From NCBI GenBank assembly GCA_050952065.1, contig JBMNKF010000008.1, forward strand, positions 62,001 to 126,000: a stretch of DNA of 64,000 bases, read 5' to 3'. How positions within the stretch are numbered: the stretch's first letter is position 1; each line of letters begins with the position of its first letter. This DNA comes from JAXGZG01 sp050952065. Its GTDB lineage: Bacteria > Bacillota > Sulfobacillia > Fermentithermobacillales > Fermentithermobacillaceae. Below, in pieces: positions 1 through 8,484 of this stretch. The position numbers and the translations under genes are program-made. The notes beneath the pieces were generated by a model. That model was given only the letters and a program-made list of their open reading frames with translations. It was not told the DNA's origin and did no database searches.

Positions 1-688
1 TGCCTACTGCCACTGCAAGGTTCAAGGAGTCAACCTTCGCGCTGTGAGGGATGACCACAGGTGTCCCCATGTTAAGATATTCGTCTGGTAGACCGCCGGA
101 TTCGTTGCCAAAGATCAGCGAGTATGGAGCGTTTTCGTGGATCTTTAGTTCGCGGATGTTATGGCTGCCTTGAAGCATGAATGGGAGCATGTGCCTTTGG
201 TGGTGGCTTCCGTACGTCTCAAAGGAGTCAAAGTACTCCACCTCTAGATGGAACAATGCTCCCATTGAAGAGCGAATGACTTTAGGATCGAAGACATCCA
301 CCCCGGGGCTTATGATGGCCAGGTCATGGACTCCGAATGCCGCCATGGTGCGGGATATGGTTCCCAAGTTGCCCATATCCCCAGGATTGACCAAAACTAC
401 GTGATGGGCAGAATCACGAAGCTTCATTTCGTACTTGGAGAAGACGCCCACGGCCAGGCAATTGCCTTTCTTGGCCAGAGATTCCACTTTGGTGTCGTTC
501 ACGCTAACGTCTACGCCTAGATTCTTACAGATGCTTCTTATCTTGGCGGCACCTTCATTTCTTGAGGATGCTGAACTAAGGATAACCTGGCGAACCGAAT
601 AGGGCCGAGCCTCTAGAAGCTCAAGGGTAGGGAACACACCTAAGGCGTACGAGTAATCTGATCCCTTCTTGTAGGCTCTTACTCTCAC
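1..688 (-). CDS. SpoU/TrmH-family RNA 2'-O-methyltransferase (3' end cut by window)
   Basis: Predicted SAM-dependent ribose 2'-O-methyltransferase acting on tRNA or rRNA. The three SPOUT knot motifs are readable in order: NPGDMGNLGTISR, then IFGNESGGLPDE, then IPHSAKVDSLNLAVAVG at the window edge, so only the last few residues are missing. An N-terminal segment of about 100 residues precedes the knot domain and probably corresponds to the usual substrate-binding domain. The start is GTG at 688 with AGGAGG 8 nt upstream. 229 codons are visible. Family membership is clear from the motifs; the modified nucleotide cannot be told from sequence. Confidence 0.85.
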   Translation of the reverse strand, partial: MRVRAYKKGSDYSYALGVFPTLELLEARPYSVRQVILSSASSRNEGAAKIRSICKNLGVDVSVNDTKVESLAKKGNCLAVGVFSKYEMKLRDSAHHVVLVNPGDMGNLGTISRTMAAFGVHDLAIISPGVDVFDPKVIRSSMGALFHLEVEYFDSFETYGSHHQRHMLPFMLQGSHNIRELKIHENAPYSLIFGNESGGLPDEYLNMGTPVVIPHSAKVDSLNLAVAVG

Positions 689-848
689 AGGGAGATCCTC
701 CTCGACCCATCTGCATCATCTAGATCATCTCGCCCGGCTCTTCTTGGCTCACTCCAGATTTTAACCTTTTTCCGGCTCGTTTGCCCAGAAGTGAACGGTT
801 TTGCACTTGCCCTGTCTTCTGGCATCAATAGTGGTCGGGCCAAGATTA

Positions 849-1301
849 CTAGTCGCTTATGCCGAACTCGTCCCAGAATGCAACGAAATCCGCGGCAGCC
901 TTCTCGTAATTGGCTTTCTTTTGGTCGTAGACTTCTTGGGTTATCTGTGCTTCTCGAAGCTGCCATTTGGCCAGCTCAAACTCGAGTTTCTTTATCTCGT
1001 AGTTCTGTTTCATGAGCGTCCCTTTTATTGCCCCAACGGCATTGGTGAGAGCCATCGCAGATTCGCCCGTTAGACTCTTGCCCAGTTCCTTTGTTTGGTT
1101 CGCCCGGGTGAGAGCGTTCTCCAGCGAGAACCTGGTGCCATATGTTTCGCTGACAGTCTCGTCAGGGTGGACCGGTTCTAGGGAACCTTCGATGGAGGGC
1201 TCCAGAGTGATCGGTTGCTTCTGTGTTTCACGGGTGCATGCCGCGAGCAGAACGCCCAGGCTGGCCACTACTATTAGTGAGATGGTGAGTTTTCGGTTCA
1301 A
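849..1301 (-). CDS. small lipoprotein of unknown function
   Basis: About 150 aa. It begins with a basic tip, a hydrophobic stretch and a lipobox (LLAAC) near residue 21, so it should be a lipid-anchored surface protein processed by signal peptidase II. The rest is polar; the C-terminal third (a KKLEFELAKWQL-type segment) looks like an amphipathic helix or short coiled coil. No family recognised. TTG at 1301 lies 7 nt from AGGAGG; another TTG at 1304 is only 4 nt away, so 1301 is preferred. It is divergent from the GerMN lipoprotein at 1495, with a 190-base gap in which no convincing promoter was found. Confidence 0.7.
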   Translation of the reverse strand: MNRKLTISLIVVASLGVLLAACTRETQKQPITLEPSIEGSLEPVHPDETVSETYGTRFSLENALTRANQTKELGKSLTGESAMALTNAVGAIKGTLMKQNYEIKKLEFELAKWQLREAQITQEVYDQKKANYEKAAADFVAFWDEFGISD

Positions 1302-1494
1302 CAATATACCTCCTAGCAGCGTGTGTTCGTCTCATTGAGACTTCCATGGGGGCACTAGGGTTCCTTCTGGGAAAATGATACACGTTTGTTACACGCCGAG
1401 ACCGTAATGAAAAGCGATACTGACATAATGATGTCGGGTCGAGATAGCAGTCAGTGGACCGCAAAGGTAATTAACAATACGGGAGGCTTACGCG

Positions 1495-2043
1495 ATGAGA
1501 AGGAGAAACAGGCTCGTTCTTCTGGGGTTTGCTTTCATGGGGTTGGTGGCAATGCTGTATTTGGCGGGGTGCACGCCCAAAGTTCAAGGTGCTCCTCTAG
1601 ACGATGATGGCGCCACAGTTGAAGGTACGACGATCGAGGTTACTCTGTACTTCAGCGACGATCAAGCCACGGGAGTGCTTCCAGAGAAGCGCACGATCGA
1701 GGTGACTGAAGGCGAGGGGGAAATCCCCATAGAGAAGATAGCGGTACTGGAACTCATTGAGGGCCCTTCCAATGAGGACCTGAGGAAGACTCTACCGCCT
1801 GAGACACGACTTCTTTCGATAGTGGTTAACGATGGCGTCGCCGTAGTGGATTTCAGTCAGGAGTTTCAGACCAAACACTGGGGAGGTTCGGCAGGTGAAG
1901 GGCTAACCATCCAGTCCTTGGTAAAGACGCTTACATCCATAGAGGGGATTGACAAAGTTCAGGTGCTCATTCAAGGCGAGGTCATTGACAGTCTAGCTGG
2001 GCACTACGATTGGTCAGAGCCATTTGCTCCGGAGTCCGAGTGA
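1495..2043 (+). CDS. GerMN-domain lipoprotein
   Basis: 182 aa. Signal sequence with lipobox (YLAGC) near residue 26, then a single GerMN domain: an EVTLYFSDD-like first strand, the conserved VLELIEGP segment, and LLSIVVNDGVAVVDFS. GerMN domains occur in the Bacillus spore germination protein GerM and in various cell-wall-associated lipoproteins. Bacillus GerM has two copies; this protein has one, so a general envelope role is as likely as sporulation. The start ATG follows GGGAGG. The transcript probably ends at the strong hairpin just downstream. Confidence 0.8.
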   Translation: MRRRNRLVLLGFAFMGLVAMLYLAGCTPKVQGAPLDDDGATVEGTTIEVTLYFSDDQATGVLPEKRTIEVTEGEGEIPIEKIAVLELIEGPSNEDLRKTLPPETRLLSIVVNDGVAVVDFSQEFQTKHWGGSAGEGLTIQSLVKTLTSIEGIDKVQVLIQGEVIDSLAGHYDWSEPFAPESE

Positions 2044-2067
2044 CTAAGACCAGCGAATCACCAAGTA

Positions 2068-2115
2068 CAATCCCAAAAGACCACTGGCTATTTGGCCGGG
2101 GGTCTTTTGGGATTG
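2068..2115. terminator. bidirectional intrinsic terminator between convergent genes
   Basis: Perfect 15-bp inverted repeat: arm 2068-2082 (CAATCCCAAAAGACC) and arm 2101-2115, with an 18-nt loop. The TCTTTT in one arm and AAAAGA in the other make it usable from both sides. It lies between the lipoprotein ending at 2043 and the glycosidase ending at 2130, which converge. Confidence 0.75.
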
Positions 2116-2129
2116 CATCTAGATCGCGC

Positions 2130-4031
2130 CTATTCTTCCCAGTTCTTGGTTCGCACCCAGACCAACATCTGTCCCGGTTCTCGGTTGTCCCAAACGCAAT
2201 AGGGGACTGCTCTGATGGGAAATGGCTTGGTCAAAGGCTTCTTGGAGGAGTAAAGAGTGTTCTCCCAGCCTTGGTCGTCAATGATCTCGCCCATTCCGCT
2301 GATTACTGCGATTCCCCCGAGAAGGTCCGGTTCGTACTCCACCGAGAGCTCGGCATCATAGGGCAATGAGATCCTGTTGAGGGGTGTGACGGGATTGTCC
2401 ACTTCCTCCAGGCAATATACTATCGGGCCTCTCTGGAGGGCGATCTTGCCGTCCATCTGCCGGGCAAACGGATGAGCGGACACTTTCTCCACCGGCATAT
2501 CGAGTTTCAGCACAACTTCGTTTCCGCTAGACCACTCTCTTTCGATCTTGGCGTATCCTTTTGTCACGATCCCGTCCAGGTCCACTGGAGTACCATTCAC
2601 TGAGATACTTGCCTTGTTGCACCATCTGGGAATGCGCAAGGCCAGTGTAAAGCGGAGTGGTTCGTCAACATCGACACTCAAGCGAACTGTGCCATCCCAA
2701 GGGTAACCGGTGTATTGTTCTATATGGACGTTTTTCTGTCCTATGGACAGGTCGACCGAGCCTTGTACATACAAATGGACCCAGGCTTCAGCGTCGTCTA
2801 CTGAGTAAATGTACTGGCCAATCCCGGCGATCATCCGAGAAATGTTGGGCGGACAGCAGGAGCACCTAAACCAGTCTTGCCTATGGTGGTCTCCTAGGCT
2901 TGCCATAGGGTTCTCGTAGAAGAAACGGTCACCGCTTAAGGAATATCCGCTGATAGTGCCGTTGTAGAGCGCTAGTTCCATAACGTCGGCGAATTGGGAG
3001 TCTTTCTCCATCTGAAGAAGTCGATGTGCCCAGAACACCAGGCCTATCGAGGCACAGGTCTCGCAGTAAGCCGTCTCCTCGGGAAAATCGTAGTGAAAAG
3101 TGAAGCCTTCGTGGGTCCTTGTCTGACCGATGCCTCCAGTTACGTACATCTGCTTCAGACAGAGGTCTTCCCAGAGTCTCATACAAGCTTGCGCAAGTGT
3201 TCGATCGCCCGTTTCCTTAGCCACATCGGCCATTCCGCTGTACAAATACATGGCTCTGACTGCGTGCCCGACTACACGGGTCTGTTCTCTGACAGGCAAG
3301 TGGGCCTGATTGTACTCATGGTTTGTCCGGATAGGATCTTCGCCTCGCTTGAGCGCCTCCTCCTCGTAGTAGTGAGGTCTTGTGCCTCGAGCGTCGATGA
3401 AGAATTGCGCCAGATCGAGATACCTACGCTTCCCAGTTGTGTGGTACAGCTTTACCAGGGCAAGCTCGGCTTCTTCGTGTCCTGGATATCCCTGGAGTTT
3501 GCCTTCTTGGGGGCCAAATACGGAGTCTATGTAATCGGCGTACTTGAGCATGATATCAAGGAATTGTCTCTTGCCAGTGGCCTGGTAATAGGCAACCGCG
3601 GCTTCAGCCAAATGCCCGAAGCAGTATAGCTCGTGTTTGTCCCTAAGGTTGGTCCATCGCTTATCTGGTTCCACCTTGATAAACCAACTATTTAGGTAAC
3701 TGTCCTCCCTCTGCAGGGTCTCGAATCTCGAAACAATCTGGTCTATGATTTTCTCCAGGTTGGGATCCGGATGGATGGACAGCGTGTACGCGCTGGCTTC
3801 GATCCACTTGGCGATATCTGAGTCCCAGAAGATGTGGTGTGCCGAAGGGTCGCCCGGTTTGTGATTGGGGTCTATGCTGTCCAACCTGCCCGTCTCTTTG
3901 AGGTGCTTGTACATAGCAGGAATTGTGACTGTGCGGTTGATCTCTGCCCTCTTCCGCCAAAACGAATCTTTAAGTTTGACCTTGGTAAAATCTACGGGTC
4001 TTAAAGTTGACATTGCTTCAGGCTCTGACAC
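2130..4031 (-). CDS. glycoside hydrolase family 127 (beta-L-arabinofuranosidase-like, DUF1680)
   Basis: 633 aa, the usual size for GH127. These enzymes use a zinc-bound cysteine thiolate as nucleophile with a glutamate acid/base. Visible here are the ETAYCETCASIG segment (about residues 316-327), carrying a Glu and a Cys, and the CSCCPPN motif (about 388-394), supplying the Cys pair; together these match the Glu/Cys3 centre of characterised members. An alpha/alpha barrel N-terminus and a beta-sandwich C-terminus fit the rest. No signal peptide, so it is probably cytoplasmic and acts on imported arabinofuranosides. GTG start at 4031 with GGGGGAGG 8 nt upstream. It stands alone, with no sugar transporter beside it. 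Confidence 0.88.
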   Translation of the reverse strand: MSEPEAMSTLRPVDFTKVKLKDSFWRKRAEINRTVTIPAMYKHLKETGRLDSIDPNHKPGDPSAHHIFWDSDIAKWIEASAYTLSIHPDPNLEKIIDQIVSRFETLQREDSYLNSWFIKVEPDKRWTNLRDKHELYCFGHLAEAAVAYYQATGKRQFLDIMLKYADYIDSVFGPQEGKLQGYPGHEEAELALVKLYHTTGKRRYLDLAQFFIDARGTRPHYYEEEALKRGEDPIRTNHEYNQAHLPVREQTRVVGHAVRAMYLYSGMADVAKETGDRTLAQACMRLWEDLCLKQMYVTGGIGQTRTHEGFTFHYDFPEETAYCETCASIGLVFWAHRLLQMEKDSQFADVMELALYNGTISGYSLSGDRFFYENPMASLGDHHRQDWFRCSCCPPNISRMIAGIGQYIYSVDDAEAWVHLYVQGSVDLSIGQKNVHIEQYTGYPWDGTVRLSVDVDEPLRFTLALRIPRWCNKASISVNGTPVDLDGIVTKGYAKIEREWSSGNEVVLKLDMPVEKVSAHPFARQMDGKIALQRGPIVYCLEEVDNPVTPLNRISLPYDAELSVEYEPDLLGGIAVISGMGEIIDDQGWENTLYSSKKPLTKPFPIRAVPYCVWDNREPGQMLVWVRTKNWEE

Positions 4032-4084
4032 TGGTCATTCCTCCCCCTAAGACTCTCTTAATCCCATAAAGTGACAGCTTGTCC

Positions 4085-5215
4085 TCAGAAAGAGCCTTGT
4101 GTCTGGAATACCTCGACTATCTTGTTGGCCGCCTTCAAACCGTTCCCTGTCAGTTCAATCACTACTTCATCTTCAGGTCCGATCCACCCGTTTTCCAAGA
4201 GATTTTTGAAAGCGGCAGCAGCCGTGGCAGAAGTCGGTTCCACTAGCACACCTTGGTGGGCCAGAGTCCGTAGTCCTTGCCACAACTCGTCATCGGTTAC
4301 CGTAGCGAAGACACCGCCTGTCTCTCTGACCGCTTGCAGTACTTCTCTTGCCTTCAGCGGTGCGGCGCTGGCTATTCCTTCGGCAATTGTTTCGCGTTTT
4401 ACGATAGGCATTGGCTCTTCTTTGCCCAGCATCCACGCGGTTGCCAAAGGTGCGCATGCATCTGATTGGACCGCCACTAGACGAGGGACTTTTGTTTCGG
4501 GGTATTCGGCCACAATCTCATTGATCGCCTCATATGCCGAGACGATCAGGCTGCCGTTTCCGCAAGGCGCAATCAATACATCGGGGAGGTTGTAGTGCAT
4601 CTGCTCCCAAATCTCGTACACATAAGTCTTGATGCCGTGCTCGAAAAACGGGCTCCAGTTGTGGCTCGCGTAAAAAGTCCGACTGCCGGCTTCCATGGCC
4701 GCCTTGGTTGTGTCTTCTCGCGTGCCTTCTACTGTGACCAGGTTTGCTCCATATACGGCGATCTGCGCCATCTTGCCCAGTGATGTGTAGGAGGGCACAT
4801 AAACATCTATAGCTATTCCGGCTTTTCCGCAGTAGGCAGCCAGACTCGCCCCAGCGTTGCCAGAGGAATCTTCAACTACCGCATCAATTTTCCACTCTTT
4901 GAGTCTTGTGGCCATGACTGCTATTCCCCTGTCCTTCTTGGAGCCTGTGGGAAGAAGGTAGTCAAGTTTGAGATGGCAGTCGCGGTCATATAGTTGGGTC
5001 GAAAGCAATGGCGTAATGGACTCACCCAAGGAGACCCTTTCTTTGGTGATCGGAATGGCCTCGGCATACCTCCAAAGACTCCGTTCACGGCCTTCCAGGT
5101 CCTGTATTCTGGGAGCTTTGGTTCCTTCAAGGCGCAGATATGCCCCACAATCACACCGCCAGCGCGGGGATTCCAGACCGTATTCTTCAGAACAAGACGA
5201 GCATTTCAGTTTCAT
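4085..5215 (-). CDS. threonine synthase-like PLP enzyme
   Basis: 376 aa fold-type II PLP enzyme. An N-terminal zinc-ribbon-like segment (CSSC, then CDCG, residues 5-25) is typical of the short threonine synthases. The PLP lysine sits in TGSKKDRG, where most relatives have SFKDRG. SSGNAGAS binds substrate and a GNGSL loop binds the cofactor phosphate. Threonine synthase converts O-phosphohomoserine to threonine. A related ammonia-lyase or synthase activity cannot be excluded, because the KK in the lysine motif is unusual and no thrA/thrB lies nearby. ATG start at 5215 with GGGGG upstream. It lies 53 bases upstream of the co-directional glycosidase gene. Confidence 0.75.
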   Translation of the reverse strand: MKLKCSSCSEEYGLESPRWRCDCGAYLRLEGTKAPRIQDLEGRERSLWRYAEAIPITKERVSLGESITPLLSTQLYDRDCHLKLDYLLPTGSKKDRGIAVMATRLKEWKIDAVVEDSSGNAGASLAAYCGKAGIAIDVYVPSYTSLGKMAQIAVYGANLVTVEGTREDTTKAAMEAGSRTFYASHNWSPFFEHGIKTYVYEIWEQMHYNLPDVLIAPCGNGSLIVSAYEAINEIVAEYPETKVPRLVAVQSDACAPLATAWMLGKEEPMPIVKRETIAEGIASAAPLKAREVLQAVRETGGVFATVTDDELWQGLRTLAHQGVLVEPTSATAAAAFKNLLENGWIGPEDEVVIELTGNGLKAANKIVEVFQTQGSF

Positions 5216-5387
5216 TGGTGAGACCCCCAGCCAAACTATAACCCAAAGCGGCTTGTAAAGCGATACCTCGGTGTTTGAAGGGGCGCTAGCAGTAGTCGAG
5301 GGTTGTACAAAACCTTTCGATAGCAGAGGAAACTTGAGTGAAAAAGCCTAATAGTATGAAGCGACACCCTGGAAAGGAAACTGACTA

Positions 5388-6275
5388 GTGTTGCATGGCA
5401 CTGTACCATTCACCAAACTGCACGGCCTGGGCAACGATTACCTCTATGTTAATTGTTTCGATTACCAGAGAGACATGAACTGGGGAAAACTCGCCAGGGA
5501 GATGGCGGACAGACACTTTGGCCCCGGGTCTGACGGTCTCATTTTGGTGTTGCCATCTGAGATTGCTGATTTTCGAATGCGAATGTTCAACTCCGACGGG
5601 TCGGAAGGTGATATGTGCGGCAACGGCATGCGGTGCTTCGCCAAGTATGTGTACGAACGGGGCCTAACCGAGAAAATGTCATTCACAGTTGAAACGCGCG
5701 CCGGCATCGTTGAGTCTCATCTCACCGTGGACAATGGAATAGTGACCCGGGTTTGCGTGGATATGGGCGTTCCCCTTTTCGGGCGGTCGGAGACTCCCCT
5801 GGCCCGACTAGATGGCCCTGAACCGGTGATGAACCTTGAAGTGACCTTGGGAGATGAGACATTTCTGGGTACACCGCTTTTCCTGGGGAACCCCCACTGC
5901 GTATTCTTCACACACAACCTGGCTGAGATCGATCTTGAGCGGATCGGACCCGGTTTGGAGCGTCACCCGCTATTCCCGCGCAAGGCCAATATCGAGTTCG
6001 TCGAGGTCAAGTCCCGATGGGAGATAGACATGCGGGTTTGGGAAAGAGGTTCTGGGATAACTTTGGCTTGCGGAACAGGGGCATGTGCTTCGGTTGTAGC
6101 AGCGGTCTTGCACGGCTTTGCCGATAGGGGCGCAGTGGTGACCGTAAATCTCCCTGGGGGCGCTCTTGAGGTTATTTGGAGACAAGACGGCCACGTGTGG
6201 CAGATGGGGCCGGCAGTTGAGGTTTATCGGGGGATCTACTTTTTGAATTCTGTACCGGTTCGTAAGGGGACGTGA
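5388..6275 (+). CDS. dapF: diaminopimelate epimerase
   Basis: 295 aa. Converts LL-diaminopimelate to the meso form for lysine and peptidoglycan synthesis in the cytoplasm. Both catalytic cysteines are present in their family motifs: GDMCGNGMRC near residue 70 and ACGTGACAS near residue 227. The N-terminal KLHGLGNDY motif is also present. The start is taken as GTG at 5388 behind GGAAAGG; a TTG follows directly. It appears monocistronic, with no other lysine pathway gene in the window. Confidence 0.95.
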   Translation: MLHGTVPFTKLHGLGNDYLYVNCFDYQRDMNWGKLAREMADRHFGPGSDGLILVLPSEIADFRMRMFNSDGSEGDMCGNGMRCFAKYVYERGLTEKMSFTVETRAGIVESHLTVDNGIVTRVCVDMGVPLFGRSETPLARLDGPEPVMNLEVTLGDETFLGTPLFLGNPHCVFFTHNLAEIDLERIGPGLERHPLFPRKANIEFVEVKSRWEIDMRVWERGSGITLACGTGACASVVAAVLHGFADRGAVVTVNLPGGALEVIWRQDGHVWQMGPAVEVYRGIYFLNSVPVRKGT

Positions 6276-6283
6276 CAAACGGG

Positions 6284-6309
6284 AGGCTGGCCCAAGAACG
6301 GACCAGCCT
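6284..6309 (+). terminator. weak hairpin after dapF
   Basis: 7-bp stem AGGCTGG (6284-6290) / CCAGCCT (6303-6309), extendable by CC/GG past a bulged A. There is no clear T run after it, so terminator function is uncertain. It lies between the 3' ends of dapF and the convergent PLP enzyme gene. Confidence 0.3.
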
Positions 6310-6367
6310 GTAGAAGTTGTGTTCGCAGTTGTACACCTAGTATGGCCATCGGGTCCCCACTTGCCGA

Positions 6368-7831
6368 TTACCGAAGGAATCCGGCGTATCTACCCACGAT
6401 CTCCATGAGGACGACTAGCCCCTTGATTGCGAGGCGCATTCGGTCTTCTATTAGATTGCCGTCATCATCACAAGTGCCTTGACCGGGGGAGATGAAGATA
6501 TTGCCGTCATAAGCGATGGTTGCTATGATTCCCATCTGAGCGAGGCCAACTTGCAGCAAGTGGGAACCTGCGTACATGTCCTCTATGGAGAAGATCGGGA
6601 AGCCCAATCCTTCCTTCCACGTGTTCTCGTAGTTGACTTCAACAGTGGCGCTGTTGTAGGACTTGGTTATCCTGAGGCCGTTCCTCAATTTGTCATGGGC
6701 GCTATCGAATTCAGAGGTTACGATGTCGTACAGCTGATCAACTTGACCCGTGTACAAGGTGGGATTGTCCCGAAGATCCTTTAGGACCTGAATTTGCGTA
6801 ATGAGCGCATCCTTGCCTGGATCTAGGATCACATATTCTGCTTTGCCGTAAGAAGCCGTTGTACCATACCTGTCGCCGTGAATCCCCAGGGCACGTCGAA
6901 TGCTTACCATTACATCTTCTTGGCCAATTATGAGTCCCGACGTTGCTGAGCCAGCGGCTTTGTCCATGCTGTATACGACGGCCGAAGCGCCTGTCTTGCG
7001 TGGGTCGTGTCCAACAAATGGGAGGCCCCAAGCGTTGTCTACAACATAGGGAACGTCAAACTCCTTGGCCAACTGCCCTATGCCTTTCTGGATGAGCGGT
7101 GTCCCTTGGGAGTCTTTTTCGCCGTACCCGTACCCGGGTGTATCATATCCCAGAGACGAGAATCCGGTTAGTTGGTCTTGGTGGCGTAACGCGACTTTGC
7201 ATAGGGTTTCCACCGATTCTCTGGCATTCACCCGCGTTAGAAGTGGTACCGGGAAGTATTTAATTCCGTGATTAGGGTATTGAGCACCTTCCAATGGGAC
7301 GACAACTACGTCCAAGTTGTCCAAACGTTTTCCCGCGAACCCAAATTCACCCGCAGTTGACCCTCTATCTGCCAAGAACTCCTTGTACTTGGGCGGGAAG
7401 GGTCTTCCGTAGCCTGCCTGGTGGTGCATATGTTTCTCTAAGGGTGCTATGTATCGTCCTCGGTATTTTTGGCCGCGTCCGGTCAAAGGGGGCGAAAACA
7501 GAGTGTCGAAGCTTACCCACAAGCCTCCTTCGCAAGTGTTTACGGGGCACACATCGAACTCGTCTCCGTATACGCTCTTTACGATTTCCCTAATCTCATC
7601 TACCAGTCTGGCCAAGGGGATTACCTTGGTGGCCCCCAGTGCCGACGCCTTCAGAACGTTGCGCCTTATTGGCGCGGGACACCCAGATATGGCTCCGGTC
7701 AAGCCTATGGTACCTTTTACATCTTCAGTGATGCCCAGGTCCTGGGCGGCCTCTTTGGCTTCAGCATAGATGTTAGCGGCGTTGGCCTGAAGGTGTCTGT
7801 ACATCTGGAACTTGTACTCGAAATCCGGCAT
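6368..7831 (-). CDS. unassigned PLP-dependent enzyme (fold type I-like)
   Basis: 487 aa. I cannot name the family. VPYVVDNAWG resembles the aspartate motif that contacts the PLP ring nitrogen, and SMDKAAGSATSG, about 25 residues later, resembles the Schiff-base lysine motif of fold-type I enzymes. The N-terminal 150 residues contain a Gly/Cys-rich segment (GAISGCPAP) and a DVCPVNTCEGG motif. It is likely to act on an amino acid or amino-acyl compound. ATG start with GAGGGGCG upstream. It is 51 bases downstream of the small conserved gene at 7883-8332, probably one transcript, and is divergent from the cobalamin-protein operon, so a shared pathway is inferred. Confidence 0.55.
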   Translation of the reverse strand: MPDFEYKFQMYRHLQANAANIYAEAKEAAQDLGITEDVKGTIGLTGAISGCPAPIRRNVLKASALGATKVIPLARLVDEIREIVKSVYGDEFDVCPVNTCEGGLWVSFDTLFSPPLTGRGQKYRGRYIAPLEKHMHHQAGYGRPFPPKYKEFLADRGSTAGEFGFAGKRLDNLDVVVVPLEGAQYPNHGIKYFPVPLLTRVNARESVETLCKVALRHQDQLTGFSSLGYDTPGYGYGEKDSQGTPLIQKGIGQLAKEFDVPYVVDNAWGLPFVGHDPRKTGASAVVYSMDKAAGSATSGLIIGQEDVMVSIRRALGIHGDRYGTTASYGKAEYVILDPGKDALITQIQVLKDLRDNPTLYTGQVDQLYDIVTSEFDSAHDKLRNGLRITKSYNSATVEVNYENTWKEGLGFPIFSIEDMYAGSHLLQVGLAQMGIIATIAYDGNIFISPGQGTCDDDGNLIEDRMRLAIKGLVVLMEIVGRYAGFLR

Positions 7832-7882
7832 TCTAAAGCGCCCCTCTCTAATTCTCTCTGATGGTCATCCTTGTCCCGCTTG

Positions 7883-8332
7883 TCATCTGCGTCTATCCAC
7901 CGCTTGGAACGCAACTGGCATGTGTAGCTCGATGCCTCTATCTTCGCCCGACACAAGATCTCCGCGAACCACTAGGTTCATGTGGTTGGGGAAATGGCTC
8001 AAGTCGAATCCCGCGATGTGGCCTACCTCGACTCCGCCAATTAAGACGCTATCGCCCGTAAGGAGAACCCCTCCGTTATGAAATTCTACAAATGCGAGAT
8101 AGGCCACCCTGGACACTCGCGAACCCGGCTCAGCAGGTTCGTCGGTAATGATGAGTTCGTGTACTTCTCTCTCAAGTATTGCTCTGGAAGGTTGCGGAAT
8201 GAGTTCTAAACTGCGGTCAAGGAGGACCCCGCGCAACACAGCCACTATGTACCCGCAAAGATCAATCTTGGCTGCGTAGGCGCCGGTCGCCAGTTTTCCA
8301 CGGATATACGGATCGAGATCGTGCGTTTTCAA
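7883..8332 (-). CDS. small conserved protein, DUF6917-like
   Basis: About 149 aa, soluble, predicted beta-rich. Conserved-looking segments are EREVHELIITDE, VAYLAFVEFHNGGVLLTG and FDLSHFPNHMN, rich in His, Asp and Asn as in a metal-binding or ligand-binding barrel. From memory this resembles DUF6917; I could not check that. The start is TTG at 8332 with AGGGG 7 nt upstream; ATG at 8347 is in frame but lacks a ribosome binding site. It is the first gene of the leftward arm of the divergent cobalamin/PLP locus and is followed by the PLP enzyme. Confidence 0.55.
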   Translation of the reverse strand: MKTHDLDPYIRGKLATGAYAAKIDLCGYIVAVLRGVLLDRSLELIPQPSRAILEREVHELIITDEPAEPGSRVSRVAYLAFVEFHNGGVLLTGDSVLIGGVEVGHIAGFDLSHFPNHMNLVVRGDLVSGEDRGIELHMPVAFQAVDRRR

Positions 8333-8370
8333 ACAACCACCCCTCATCACAGATGAGCAGGAGCGCAAAC

Positions 8371-8400
8371 AATATACCATATTTGTTTGATAAGACGCAA
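8371..8400 (-). promoter_or_regulatory. probable sigma-A promoter for the leftward genes
   Basis: Reading leftward: -35 TTGCGT (8400-8395), an 18-bp spacer, -10 TATATT (8376-8371). Transcription would start near 8364, some 30 bases before the start codon at 8332. The -10 box lies inside the outer operator arm, so a bound repressor would block it. Confidence 0.4.
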
Positions 8401-8433
8401 TATATGGATCAAACGGCAAATGCATGGTATATT
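8371..8433. promoter_or_regulatory. nested dyad, probable operator of the FCD regulator
   Basis: Two near-concentric inverted repeats occupy the divergent intergenic region. The outer arms are AATATACCAT (8371-8380) and ATGGTATATT (8424-8433), a perfect match, and both are flanked inward by ATTTG/CAAAT. The inner arms are TTTGAT (8386-8391) and ATCAAA (8408-8413). Symmetry centres fall at about 8400-8402. FCD regulators bind such dyads as dimers, so autoregulation and control of both arms is the natural reading. Confidence 0.55.
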
Positions 8434-8484
8434 GACTATGCTTGTTCACCATTGATGAGGAATGTCCGTTGGAGGTGACCGTCG

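Noticed and set aside
1305..1494. Search for divergent promoters or a riboswitch between the two lipoprotein genes
   Set aside because: Candidate -10-like hexamers lack matching -35 boxes at proper spacing, and no conserved RNA fold was recognised.
6368..7831. Assignment of the PLP enzyme as a Sep-tRNA:Sec-tRNA synthase-like protein
   Set aside because: The motifs around the lysine and the phosphate-binding loops do not match what I recall of that family, and no selenocysteine genes are nearby.
8343..8357. CTCATC/GATGAG small palindrome near the leftward start
   Set aside because: Six-base arms with a three-base loop inside the probable leader; too short to assign a role, and outside the symmetric operator.
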